DNA from: Syntrophaceae bacterium UBA6255
Lineage (GTDB): Bacteria > Desulfobacterota > Syntrophia > Syntrophales > Smithellaceae
Assembly: GCA_002441205.1 (NCBI GenBank)
Contig: DJVN01000136.1
Coordinates: forward strand, 1 to 12,533
Direction of reading: 5' to 3'
DNA length: 12,533 bases
The position numbers and the translations under genes are program-made. Shown piece by piece: positions 1-7,102 of this stretch. The notes under the pieces are model-generated. The model made no database searches. It saw only the letters and a list, made by a program, of their open reading frames with translations, and had not been told where the DNA came from. Positions within the stretch are counted from its first letter, which is position 1, and each line of letters starts with the position of its first letter.

Positions 1-2
1 TC

Positions 3-89
3 GTATCGGTGCTCACCAAGGTGGTAAAGGAGCAACAGGAGACTATTCAAAAGCTGGAGCAACGGCTTCTTGCATTGGAAGAAAAGTAA
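3..89 (+). CDS. C-terminal end of an S74-chaperone fibre protein (partial)
   Basis: Only the last 28 codons and the TAA are present; the gene begins before the window. The frame reads VSVLTKVVKEQQETIQKLEQ and continues as a Leu/Glu-rich coil ending in EEK. This matches the end of the complete fibre gene at 2409-3701 (VAVLTKVVQEQQQTISDLQ...LEGK), also at DNA level (gtgctcaccaaggtggt is shared). The visible copy lacks about nine residues of the coil present in the complete paralog. By homology the fragment is the trimerising helical tail after a Peptidase_S74-type intramolecular chaperone domain. It is followed by its own terminator hairpin, so it probably ends a transcription unit separate from the membrane protein at 269. 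What its N-terminal part contains cannot be seen. Confidence 0.8.
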   Translation, partial: VSVLTKVVKEQQETIQKLEQRLLALEEK

Positions 90-108
90 AAATAAAAATA
101 GTTGCAAC

Positions 109-157
109 AAAGTAAGGGCAGGGTCAGTAATGGCGCTGCCTTTACTTTATGATTTTT
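109..157 (+). terminator. Rho-independent terminator after the partial fibre gene
   Basis: The arms aaagtaagggcag (109-121) and ctgcctttacttt (136-148) pair over 13 bp with one G-U wobble and a 14-nt loop. A short spacer then leads to a run of six T (152-157 region). The hairpin starts 20 bp after the TAA at 87-89, the usual placement for an intrinsic terminator. Confidence 0.75.
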
Positions 158-268
158 TCAATCTTTAGTCGGAGATGAAATTTTATTCAGTATTATGATA
201 TAGATGAGGCGTTAGCGTATATTTTGTGAAGAAATTGATTTTCGCGATTAAAGGGAACTGAAAAAACA

Positions 269-2158
269 ATGTTCAATAAACTAAATATTAATCACCAAAA
301 ACAGAAACTTTTTGTTTATATTGTTTTAACTCTGATCACTCTTGCCGTTTTCTGGCAGGTGCATGAATATGACTTCATCAATTTTGATGATGACTTTTAT
401 ATCACACACAACAGTCGTATCCAGTCAGGAATTACGCCGGAAAATATTCACTGGGCGTTCAATACAAAGTATTATGGTTTATGGAATCCTCTCGTCTGGC
501 TGTCCTTTATGGCCGATTATCAGCTCTATGGTCTAAATGCCGGCGGTTATCATTTAACCAATCTTCTTTTGCACATCTTTAGCACATTGTTGTTGTTCTG
601 GCTTTTCCACCGCATGACCGGTGCTGTCTGGAGAAGCGCTTTTGTTGCCGCTTTTTTTACGCTGCATCCTCTGCATGTGGAATCAGTCGCCTGGATTGCT
701 GAAAGAAAAGACACATTGAGCGCTTTTTTCTGGATTCTCACTTTGTGCCTGTATGTCCATTACACGGAAAAACCGGTTATCAGCAGATATCTGCTGATTC
801 TTTTTTCCTTTATCTGCGCGCTGATGAGCAAGCCCATGGTTGTCACGCTGCCGCTGATTTTGATTCTTCTGGATTACTGGCCGCTTAAACGTATTGGGCA
901 GCGGGGAATCACATCTGACAAAAAAGACGTTGCGCCCGTTGCCGAAAATCACAGAAAAAAGAAAGACAAATCCGGGAAAAAAGCTCTGCAAAAAAATATA
1001 TTTCAATCACCCCAATTACCGGGAAAAAGGTTTGCCGGCATAATGCCGGTTTGGCAACTGAAGGAAAAACTGCCTTTCTTTTTTTTATCCTTTGTTTTGG
1101 CTGTCATAACATTTTATAATCCCGACGCTTCTCATGCGTCCTATCTTCCTGCCTTCAAGGAGTTTCCTCTTGTTGACCGGCTAATGAACGCACCGGTTGC
1201 TTTTCTGACTTATCTGGGAAAAACGTTCTGGCCTCAGGATATGACCATCATCTATCCCTTCGTGGAAAATATTGCGCTCTGGAAGGTTATAATAGCGTCC
1301 CTGCTGATTGTCGTTGTCACCGTTTTTGTCATTGTGTCGGCAAAACGCCTCCCTCATCTTTTTGTAGGGTGGTTGTGGTTTACGATAACCATGGTTCCGG
1401 TGATCGGAATAATTCAGATATCGCAAACCGCGCCATACGCGATGGCCGACCGCTACCATTATCTGCCTTCCATCGGCATTGCCATCATGCTGGCCTGGGG
1501 AATACCGTCTTTGATTAAAAGTGAAGAGACCAGAAAAAAGATTTTATTTCCGGCGACAATCATCTTCCTTGCTGTGATGGGATTATTGGCGTGGAAACAA
1601 TGCGGTTACTGGAAAAACAGTGTCACTTTGTTGAATCATGCTTTGCAGGTAACAAAGAATAACTACGTTGCGCATCATAATTTAGGCCTTGCCCTTTTTG
1701 ATCAAGAAAAATTTAAAGAGGCTGTGGAGCATTATAGCGAGGCCATTCGCCTGAAACAGGATGAAGCCGTCTTCCGTTACAACAGGGGCAATGCTTATGT
1801 TAAACTCGGCCAAAATGAACTTGCCATTGAAGATTATAATAAAGCCATCAGCCTGAAACCTTATTATACGGACGCTTACCACAACAGGGGATTGGCATAC
1901 GCCAGGCTCGGTCAGTATGAGCGCGCCATAGCGGATTACGATGAGACTATCCGTCGCAAACCGGATTACTTTAATGCCTATTATAACAAGGCTTGTTCCT
2001 ACGCTTTGCAAAAAAACGTTACGCTTGCCTGTGCCTGGTTGCGCGAGGCAATCAGCAAAGGTTACAAGGATTGGAAGCATCTTCAAAAAGATAGAGATTT
2101 TGACAATATCAAAAATGAGTCATGTTTTATTAACCTTCTCCAGGAATCGAAGAGATGA
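269..2158 (+). CDS. TMTC-like polytopic membrane protein with C-terminal TPR repeats, putative GT-C protein glycosyltransferase
   Basis: The protein has 629 residues. The N-terminal ~445 residues hold about ten hydrophobic segments (first at ~14-31, last at ~427-445). The first external loop carries an acidic FDDD cluster (Asp40-Asp42). A later segment reads LHPLHVESVAWIAERKDTL (from about 132). Both features resemble bacterial relatives of eukaryotic TMTC1-4 proteins, GT-C-fold O-mannosyltransferases in which an early-loop acidic motif is important. A charged Lys-rich stretch at ~208-243 looks like a cytoplasmic loop. Residues 465-600 form four ~34-residue TPR units (NLGLALF, NRGNAYVKLG, NRGLAYARLG, NKACSYALQ), then a conserved-looking cap ending in FDNI...FINLL. 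The ATG at 269 follows a weak aagggaa. The gene lies between two paralogous repeat-fibre genes, which might be its substrates; this is inference. The glycosyltransferase role is a family-level guess; the TPR and membrane architecture is certain. Confidence 0.85.
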   Translation: MFNKLNINHQKQKLFVYIVLTLITLAVFWQVHEYDFINFDDDFYITHNSRIQSGITPENIHWAFNTKYYGLWNPLVWLSFMADYQLYGLNAGGYHLTNLLLHIFSTLLLFWLFHRMTGAVWRSAFVAAFFTLHPLHVESVAWIAERKDTLSAFFWILTLCLYVHYTEKPVISRYLLILFSFICALMSKPMVVTLPLILILLDYWPLKRIGQRGITSDKKDVAPVAENHRKKKDKSGKKALQKNIFQSPQLPGKRFAGIMPVWQLKEKLPFFFLSFVLAVITFYNPDASHASYLPAFKEFPLVDRLMNAPVAFLTYLGKTFWPQDMTIIYPFVENIALWKVIIASLLIVVVTVFVIVSAKRLPHLFVGWLWFTITMVPVIGIIQISQTAPYAMADRYHYLPSIGIAIMLAWGIPSLIKSEETRKKILFPATIIFLAVMGLLAWKQCGYWKNSVTLLNHALQVTKNNYVAHHNLGLALFDQEKFKEAVEHYSEAIRLKQDEAVFRYNRGNAYVKLGQNELAIEDYNKAISLKPYYTDAYHNRGLAYARLGQYERAIADYDETIRRKPDYFNAYYNKACSYALQKNVTLACAWLREAISKGYKDWKHLQKDRDFDNIKNESCFINLLQESKR

Positions 2159-2191
2159 ACGCCGTTACCCTTTTGAAAAGGCAATTATCCC

Positions 2192-2220
2192 TTGACAATT
2201 ATTTTCCAAAGAAGTATTTG
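2192..2220 (+). promoter_or_regulatory. Possible sigma70-type promoter for the fibre gene
   Basis: A perfect TTGACA (2192-2197) is followed after 17 bp by TATTTG (2215-2220), a poor -10 match. It lies in the 250-bp gene-free stretch between the TPR membrane protein and the fibre gene, which would give a leader of about 180 nt. I see no other convincing element in that stretch. The leader contains a small cctctaagggg hairpin-like patch (around 2313-2323) but no riboswitch core that I recognise. Confidence 0.25.
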
Positions 2221-2408
2221 AAATTACAGATATTCAATTGTAAACCCATCAACCTGACACTTAAAATTCTTGAGTTTGAAGTAAAATGATTCACGGGAGC
2301 TTTCAAAGTTTAGCCTCTAAGGGGTACTTGCTTTACTTGGAGAACACATTGATTATAAACAACAGACAAAGTTTTTAAAATTACACAATAAAAAAAGGGG
2401 GTAAAAAC

Positions 2409-3701
2409 ATGAAGAAAACAGTCATAATATTTTCATTGCTTATTTTATTGATAGCTTTTGCGGGGAGCGCTTGGGCAGGGAGTGAAGATGGTACGAACAC
2501 TCTTTATGGTTCAAGCGCTGGTGCGGGCAGCTCGGGTGCCGGTAACAGTTTTTATGGCGCGGACACCGGTAATAGCAACACTGGAAGTTATAACGTCTTT
2601 GTCGGAAGATATAGCGGCAATTCATCCAACTCAGGTGCGTACAATACTTTTCTTGGCTACCGATCTGGTCAAAACAACGGTAGTGGAGAGCATAACACCT
2701 TCATAGGTTATCGTGCTGGCTACGCGACAACGACCGGCGCTTACAATACCTATGTCGGAAGTAGTGCTAGCCGTAACAACAATGCAGGCTCGCACAATAC
2801 CATGTTAGGTTATTCCGCCGGTTACTACAACACTGCTAACAACAACACTTTTCTTGGTCGAGGGGCTGGCTACAACAACACCACTGGTGAAAACAACACC
2901 TTCATCGGATTTGATGCCGGCGCTAGCTCTTACAATTTAGGCACCGGCAGCAACAACACCTTCCTTGGGTCTTATTCCGGCTATGCCAACACCAGTGGTC
3001 AACGCAACACCTTCATTGGTTATGGCACTGGCATCAAAAACACCGAAGGCGGTTATAACGCCTTTTTGGGTTTTGCCACAGGTAGTGAAAACACCACCGG
3101 TATCCATAACACCTTCTTCGGTTATGCTGCCGGAAACAGAAACACCGTAGGTAACTATAACACCTACCTTGGCAACTATGCCGGCTACGCCAACGTCACT
3201 GGTGGTCGCAACACGATCATCGGGTATTCAGCCGGTCATAACAACATTGGCACCGGGAATGTTTTTGTCGGCTATGGCGCTGGATATAATGAGACTGGCT
3301 CCAACAAACTTTATATAGCGAATTCAAACACAAGTACCCCTCTGATTTGGGGAGACTTCGGCACCGGCGTTGTAAAGGTCAACGGGGCAATCGTGCAGAC
3401 ATCCAGTCGGGAATACAAAGATAAAATAGAAGATATCAGCAGCAAGGAAGCCATGGAGACCTTGGCGAAACTCAATCCTGTGAAATATGTGTACAAGACA
3501 AACCCCAGTGACCAGCAGGTAGGCTTTATCTCCGAGGATGTTCCTGAGCTTGTTGCGACACAAGACCGGAAAGGGATGAGTTCGATGGATGTGGTGGCGG
3601 TGCTCACCAAGGTGGTGCAGGAACAGCAGCAGACAATTTCAGATCTGCAGAATAAAAACGGTAAGCTGGAGCAGAGACTTCTTGTATTAGAAGGAAAGTA
3701 A
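2409..3701 (+). CDS. Secreted repeat-fibre protein with C-terminal Peptidase_S74-like intramolecular chaperone
   Basis: The protein has 430 residues. A clear Sec signal peptide (KK, then a hydrophobic stretch, then AWA) is likely cut after Ala23. Residues 30-299 are sixteen tandem repeats of about 17 residues with consensus NTFxGYxAGxxNTTGxx, which probably form a repetitive beta-roll or beta-helical stalk as in trimeric adhesin heads. The C-terminal ~100 residues resemble the Peptidase_S74/intramolecular chaperone domain of phage tailspikes and bacterial fibres: SSREYKDKI, VGFISEDVPEL, and a final Gln/Leu coiled coil (~395-428). Ser332 and Lys337 have the Ser-(4)-Lys spacing of the S74 self-cleavage dyad (SDxxxK in relatives). 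Aggggg lies 7-12 nt before the ATG and supports this start. It is a paralog of the truncated gene at the left edge. Likely role: self-trimerising surface or extracellular fibre; the ligand is unknown. Confidence 0.88.
   Translation: MKKTVIIFSLLILLIAFAGSAWAGSEDGTNTLYGSSAGAGSSGAGNSFYGADTGNSNTGSYNVFVGRYSGNSSNSGAYNTFLGYRSGQNNGSGEHNTFIGYRAGYATTTGAYNTYVGSSASRNNNAGSHNTMLGYSAGYYNTANNNTFLGRGAGYNNTTGENNTFIGFDAGASSYNLGTGSNNTFLGSYSGYANTSGQRNTFIGYGTGIKNTEGGYNAFLGFATGSENTTGIHNTFFGYAAGNRNTVGNYNTYLGNYAGYANVTGGRNTIIGYSAGHNNIGTGNVFVGYGAGYNETGSNKLYIANSNTSTPLIWGDFGTGVVKVNGAIVQTSSREYKDKIEDISSKEAMETLAKLNPVKYVYKTNPSDQQVGFISEDVPELVATQDRKGMSSMDVVAVLTKVVQEQQQTISDLQNKNGKLEQRLLVLEGK
2496..3305 (+). repeat. Sixteen tandem ~51-bp coding repeats (17 residues each)
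   Basis: Within the fibre gene, units begin with N[TVSA][FYMLI][LIVFY]G at residues 30, 46, 62, 79, 96, 113, 130, 146, 163, 183, 200, 217, 234, 251, 268 and 284. Most are 17 residues. A few are 16, and one (163-182) has a 3-residue insertion. The nucleotide units (aacaccttcattgg-like) are similar but diverged, so slippage expansion is possible but not recent. Confidence 0.85.
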
Positions 3702-3738
3702 AACGATAAATAATGGTTCATTCATTGATGTGTAAAAA

Positions 3739-3773
3739 ATAGAGGCAGAGTTTTCAGGAAACTCTGCCTCTAT
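3739..3773 (+). terminator. Strong stem-loop after the fibre gene, probable terminator
   Basis: The arms atagaggcagagttt (3739-3753) and aaactctgcctctat (3759-3773) are perfect 15-bp complements around a 5-nt loop (tcagg), 37 bp after the TAA. The 3' side lacks an immediate T tract; T-rich sequence appears only from about 3782. A short A run (3734-3738) precedes the 5' arm, so on the opposite strand the hairpin is followed by T residues. It may terminate in both directions. Confidence 0.6.
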
Positions 3774-3984
3774 TCAATGGAATTTCTTCATTATCATTTT
3801 TTCCCCCAATCTCTTTTTTATTTTTCGCGATTACTCAATATAATATTATAATGACAATTCGTTTTAAGTGATAGAAATCTAATTTGATATATGCTACTTG
3901 AAATGGCACTATATATCTGCAAAAATAACGTATGTATGGTATGTGCGGTCAGAAATCAGCCAACACGTAGAAGGCGAAGAATGA
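3774..3984 (+). promoter_or_regulatory. AT-rich intergenic leader, probable promoter region of the PqqD/HprK cassette
   Basis: This stretch has no plausible coding frame and is very AT-rich. TTGATA (3884-3889) with weak -10-like sequence near 3907-3915 (cactatatat), and earlier TATAAT-like words around 3837-3852, are promoter candidates; none stands out. It lies between the fibre-gene stem-loop and the first cassette gene, so transcription of 3985 onward most likely begins here. Confidence 0.3.
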
Positions 3985-4437
3985 ATGGATAAAGATTGTC
4001 GATATAAAGTTAATCAACCAAGTGTTGTTTTTGAAAAATTTGATGATGAACTTGTCCTAATTAATTTGGATACAGGTAATTACTATAGTTTTGAAAGCGT
4101 TGGTGCGTATATCTGGGATTTTGTTCAAGACGGTTTTTCTTATGCTGAAATTATCGCTGAAGTTTCCGGGTGCTATCGGGGAGATCCTGCTACGATTGAA
4201 AACGCAGTAAACGAATTTGTAAACAAATTATTGGAAGAGGGACTGATTGTTCCTGACGGCGTGCAGCCAATCTCTGGTAGAAAAAAATCCGATGCTATTC
4301 ATGAAATCGAAGACCAAAAGCAAAAGAAGGATTTTGAACTTCCGGTTCTCAATAAATTTACCAATATGCAAGATTTTTTGCTGGTGGATCCGATACACGA
4401 AATCGATTATTCCGATTATCCTAAAAAACAAAAATAA
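3985..4437 (+). CDS. PqqD-family RRE protein with a leader-like C-terminal tail
   Basis: The protein has 150 residues. Residues ~8-92 match the PqqD/RiPP-recognition-element fold, a small winged-helix domain: VFEKFDDELVLINLDTGNYY, then the aromatic block AYIWDFVQDG, then a helical part ending in LLEEGLIV. PqqD-like proteins (the B1 partner in lasso-peptide clusters) bind leader peptides and hand them to modifying enzymes. Stand-alone members are usually ~90 residues; this one adds ~58. The linker (95-115) is charged. Residues 117-146 read FELPVLNKFTNMQDFLLVDP and continue IHEIDYSDYP. F117-L122 fits the [Y/F]xxPxL motif by which lasso leaders bind B1 proteins. I recall similar PxL...DMQDLLLLDPIH-like tails in other PqqD-family proteins, unverified. 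The tail may act as a leader in cis or be the modified substrate; this is inference. The ATG at 3985 has aaggcgaa upstream. It starts the cassette, ahead of the HprK-like kinase. Confidence 0.85.
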   Translation: MDKDCRYKVNQPSVVFEKFDDELVLINLDTGNYYSFESVGAYIWDFVQDGFSYAEIIAEVSGCYRGDPATIENAVNEFVNKLLEEGLIVPDGVQPISGRKKSDAIHEIEDQKQKKDFELPVLNKFTNMQDFLLVDPIHEIDYSDYPKKQK

Positions 4438-4558
4438 ATATTTGTAAAGAGCACAATATAATTTCTCCGGATAAAGTAAAAAATGCGTTGAGAATGCATG
4501 TCATCAATGAACTATGGCTTGAATAGAAGACAAAAATCAGTTTAAGGATTTATTTGTT
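4438..4558 (+). other. Gap between PqqD-like and HprK-like genes, no accepted gene
   Basis: A frame open from 4425 to about 4527 (reading ...NIISPDKVKNALRM...NELWLE then TAG) has no start codon until the ATG at 4496, which would give only a 10-residue peptide. I see no hairpin terminator, so co-transcription of the flanking genes is likely. aagga at 4544-4548 serves the downstream TTG start. Confidence 0.4.
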
Positions 4559-5614
4559 TTGTTGATTTCGTATTTTAATGACGTATTAAGAATTTTTTCT
4601 AACGCTGAACAAAATGGCCATGTAACAGATAGATTTTACAAGATAGCTCATCACTCCGTAAGATTACGCTTTACAGGTCAAATACTCGTTGACGTTTTGT
4701 CACCTTCTTTGGAACACGTATCAACTGAAAGTGTCCCACTGCCATCTTTAACGGTTTGTTTATTGGACGTGGCTTCTGCAAATGCGGTTCTTCCTCCTTA
4801 CCCCTGGGATGAGAATGCTGCTATGAAAAAAAATATTCAAAGAGCGGTTGAAGGAACGAACCCCGTCGTTTATTTTAAAGACGAAACAATATTGGGCGCT
4901 TATCAGGTAGGCACAAAAACGCTCAGTATGCTGGATACACAATTGAATAAGGCTATCTTCTGCGTGCCCGATGCACGTGAAATAACGTATTATGAGCGCA
5001 GTGCTCCTCTGCGAACTATTTTTCAATGGTGGGCAAAAGAAAATAACCTTCAATTCGTGCATGCCGGAGCCGTGGGAATAAACGGCAGAGGCGTGCTGCT
5101 GGCAGGACAGGGGGGATCTGGCAAATCAACCACGGCGCTGAACTGTCTGTCTTCCGGACTTAATTATGTCAGCGACGATTACTGTGTTGTGGAAATGGGT
5201 GCCCGACCTTACGCGCATAGCGTTTATTGCTCCGCAAAAATCGATACGGACGGTATGAAGAGATTTCCCGTCCTTGCTTCCGTTGCTGAAAACACACGGT
5301 CGATGAATGAGGATAAGTTTCTTCTTTTGTTGAACAAGCAATACTCAGAAAAAATTGTTCAGCAATTTTCCATTTGTGCGCTAGTTATACCGCGTGTAGG
5401 CGGATTTGCAGAAACCAGATTGATTCCTGTTTCTTCCGGTAAGGGTTTGATGGCTCTTGCCCCGAGTACTATTTTTCAAATGCGTGGCGCCAATCAGGCA
5501 GATTTAACGTTTATGGCCGGATTGACCCGACGCTTGCCCAGCTTTTTGCTGGAGCTTGGGGAGGATGCTGAACGTGTGCCGGGAATCATTTTAAACTTGC
5601 TGTCAAATTATTAG
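4559..5614 (+). CDS. HprK-like (HPr kinase-related) P-loop kinase
   Basis: The protein has 351 residues. The C-terminal half (from ~165) has the layout of HprK-related kinases: VHAGAVGINGRGVLLAG, then Walker A GQGGSGKST (183-191, Lys189), then Leu/Gly helices, then YVSDDYCVVE with Asp206-Asp207 as the expected Mg2+/catalytic acidic pair. The N-terminal half is variable and unassigned. True HPr kinases sit with PTS genes; none is visible here. The PqqD-like, ABC and nucleotidyltransferase neighbours fit the HprK homologs of lasso-peptide clusters, some of which phosphorylate a Ser of the precursor. The start is TTG with aagga 10 nt upstream; no ATG gives a full-length product. It is probably cytoplasmic. 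The likely substrate is a peptide or protein presented by the PqqD-like partner; this is inference. The stop is followed by AT-rich sequence without a terminator. Confidence 0.82.
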   Translation: MLISYFNDVLRIFSNAEQNGHVTDRFYKIAHHSVRLRFTGQILVDVLSPSLEHVSTESVPLPSLTVCLLDVASANAVLPPYPWDENAAMKKNIQRAVEGTNPVVYFKDETILGAYQVGTKTLSMLDTQLNKAIFCVPDAREITYYERSAPLRTIFQWWAKENNLQFVHAGAVGINGRGVLLAGQGGSGKSTTALNCLSSGLNYVSDDYCVVEMGARPYAHSVYCSAKIDTDGMKRFPVLASVAENTRSMNEDKFLLLLNKQYSEKIVQQFSICALVIPRVGGFAETRLIPVSSGKGLMALAPSTIFQMRGANQADLTFMAGLTRRLPSFLLELGEDAERVPGIILNLLSNY

Positions 5615-5669
5615 GCTTCTTTTATATTTTTTTAAAAAAAGAGATACTATTGGAGAAAGGGTGTTATCA

Positions 5670-7067
5670 ATGCAAGGACCTTTAGTGAGTGTTATCGTGC
5701 CGGTTTATAATGGCGAACGTTATTTGGATGCCACGCTGAAAAGTATTTTTGAGCAGGATTATGAACCCGTTGAAATTATTGTTGTAGATGACGGTTCAAC
5801 CGACAGAACGGCCGATATCGTTAAATCGTATCCCGTCGTACGTTACATTTATCAAAGCAATCAGGGCCCCTCTGTTGCAAGGAACACCGGCATTGCCGCC
5901 GCGCAGGGTGAGCTGATCGGGTTTCTTGATGCCGATGATGTCTGGATGCCGGAAAAGTTGAGCAAGCAGGTCGGTTATCTGAACGGGCACCCTGATGTGG
6001 ATTTTGTTTATGCCCACCGGCGCATGATCATTGAAAAGGAAGTTGAAAAACCACCCTGGTGGCATGATGAAAAAGATATGCCATGTCTCGGCGCAAGTAA
6101 CATGCTTGCCAGGAAAATGGTTTTTAAGCATGTGGGCCTTTTTAATCCTGATTATCGATTCGGTGAAAATGCGGAATGGCTGGCTCGTGCCAGGGATGCC
6201 GGTATTCATATGGCTATTTTACCGGAAACTCTCTTAATTCTCAGGATTCACAACAATAATCAAACATATCATTTAAAGGAAATGCGTTCCAATATATTGA
6301 AAGCTTTAAAATCATCCATTGATCGTCAGCGCGGTAAAGACCGCATCGAAAAAACAGATTCCCCCGAGGAAGAGAAAGCTCGGATCAGCGTTATTATTCC
6401 GGTTTATAACGGGGAGCAGTATCTGGCCGAAACACTGACCAGTGTCATGGCGCAGACTTATCATCCCATCGAGGTTATTATTGTTGATGACGGTTCGACG
6501 GATGACAGCGCGCGCATCGCAAAAAGTTTCGGCCCGCTGATTAAGTATTACTACAAAAAAAACAGCGGCACGGCGGCGGCATTTAATTATGGGATTGAAC
6601 ATGCCGCGGGAGATTACTTTGCTTTTCTCGGCGCCGATGATCTTTGGACGGAAAATAAAAATGAAATTCAGATTAAAGCATTTCGAGATAATCCTCAGGC
6701 CGATATGGTTGCCGGCTATGTCAAGCAGTTCTACAGTCCTGAAATGGATGAAGATGAGAGAAAGAAAATACGCTGTACGGATGAAATTTTACCGGGGCAT
6801 GTTATACCGGCAATGTTAATCAAGCGGGACGCTTTTTTTCGCGTAGGTTTGTTTGAACCCCAATGGGTCGTAGGCGCGGAAATGAGCTGGTATCTGCGAG
6901 CGAAGGAAAAAGGCCTCTCGCTGGTCATGTTGCCCGACCTGGTTCTGCTGCGCCGTCTTCACAAGCAGAACAAAGGCATTACCCAGCGCAAGTTCATCAA
7001 CCAGCGTCTTCAAATCCTTAAGGCTTCGCTTGACCGTCAGCGGGGTGAAAAAAAATCGGACGGCTGA
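5670..7067 (+). CDS. Fused tandem GT2 glycosyltransferase
   Basis: Two complete GT-A/family-2 units lie in one 465-residue chain. Unit 1 (~5-220): VSVIVPVYNGE, VVDDGSTD (Asp40-41), DADD (87-90), then FGENAEW (164-170) near the expected general-base position. Unit 2 (~235-460): ISVIIPVYNGE, VDDGSTD (Asp273-274), GADD (321-324), where the first Asp of DxDD is Gly, and GAEMSW (402-407). Each unit ends with a similar tail: RIHNNN...SSIDRQRG and RRLHKQN...ASLDRQRG. This shows an internal duplication of a whole gene of ~230 codons. No membrane segments are present. GT2 enzymes move a sugar from a nucleotide sugar to an acceptor; neither is known here. I chose the ATG at 5670 because gagaaaggg lies 8-9 nt upstream; a GTG at 5661 is the alternative. 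Position between kinase and exporter suggests the acceptor is the cassette's peptide product, or a glycan. Confidence 0.88.
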   Translation: MQGPLVSVIVPVYNGERYLDATLKSIFEQDYEPVEIIVVDDGSTDRTADIVKSYPVVRYIYQSNQGPSVARNTGIAAAQGELIGFLDADDVWMPEKLSKQVGYLNGHPDVDFVYAHRRMIIEKEVEKPPWWHDEKDMPCLGASNMLARKMVFKHVGLFNPDYRFGENAEWLARARDAGIHMAILPETLLILRIHNNNQTYHLKEMRSNILKALKSSIDRQRGKDRIEKTDSPEEEKARISVIIPVYNGEQYLAETLTSVMAQTYHPIEVIIVDDGSTDDSARIAKSFGPLIKYYYKKNSGTAAAFNYGIEHAAGDYFAFLGADDLWTENKNEIQIKAFRDNPQADMVAGYVKQFYSPEMDEDERKKIRCTDEILPGHVIPAMLIKRDAFFRVGLFEPQWVVGAEMSWYLRAKEKGLSLVMLPDLVLLRRLHKQNKGITQRKFINQRLQILKASLDRQRGEKKSDG

Positions 7068-7102
7068 TTTTCGAGACGTTTAAGAGAAAAGAGATTCAAC
7101 TT

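Noticed and set aside
239..250. 12-mer ttttcgcgatta shared with 3822-3833, each upstream of a gene
   Set aside because: A few repeated 12-mers are expected by chance in a window this size, and the flanks do not match.
683..1006. Long minus-strand ORFs inside the membrane protein and other genes (also 1682-2086, 3311-3721, 5796-6209, 8443-8874)
   Set aside because: All lie antisense to well-supported genes, have Cys/Arg/His-rich or otherwise non-protein-like composition, and lack motifs or ribosome sites.
2220..2400. Possible riboswitch (c-di-GMP type) in the long leader of the fibre gene
   Set aside because: The segment cacggg...caaagtttagcctctaagggg shares only loose words with the c-di-GMP-I core; I could not fold the required helices.
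4425..4529. Open frame reading ...NIISPDKVKNALRM...NELWLE in the PqqD-HprK gap
   Set aside because: It has no start codon before the ATG at 4496, which would leave a 10-residue product, and no recognisable motif.
4559..5614. HprK-like protein as a genuine HPr kinase/phosphorylase of carbon catabolite control
   Set aside because: There are no PTS or HPr genes nearby, the N-terminal half is unlike the usual HprK N-domain, and the neighbours point to peptide modification.
5615..5645. T7A7 palindrome after the HprK-like gene as a terminator
   Set aside because: It is pure A/T with no GC stem, and the downstream gene follows closely; more likely ordinary AT-rich spacer inside an operon.
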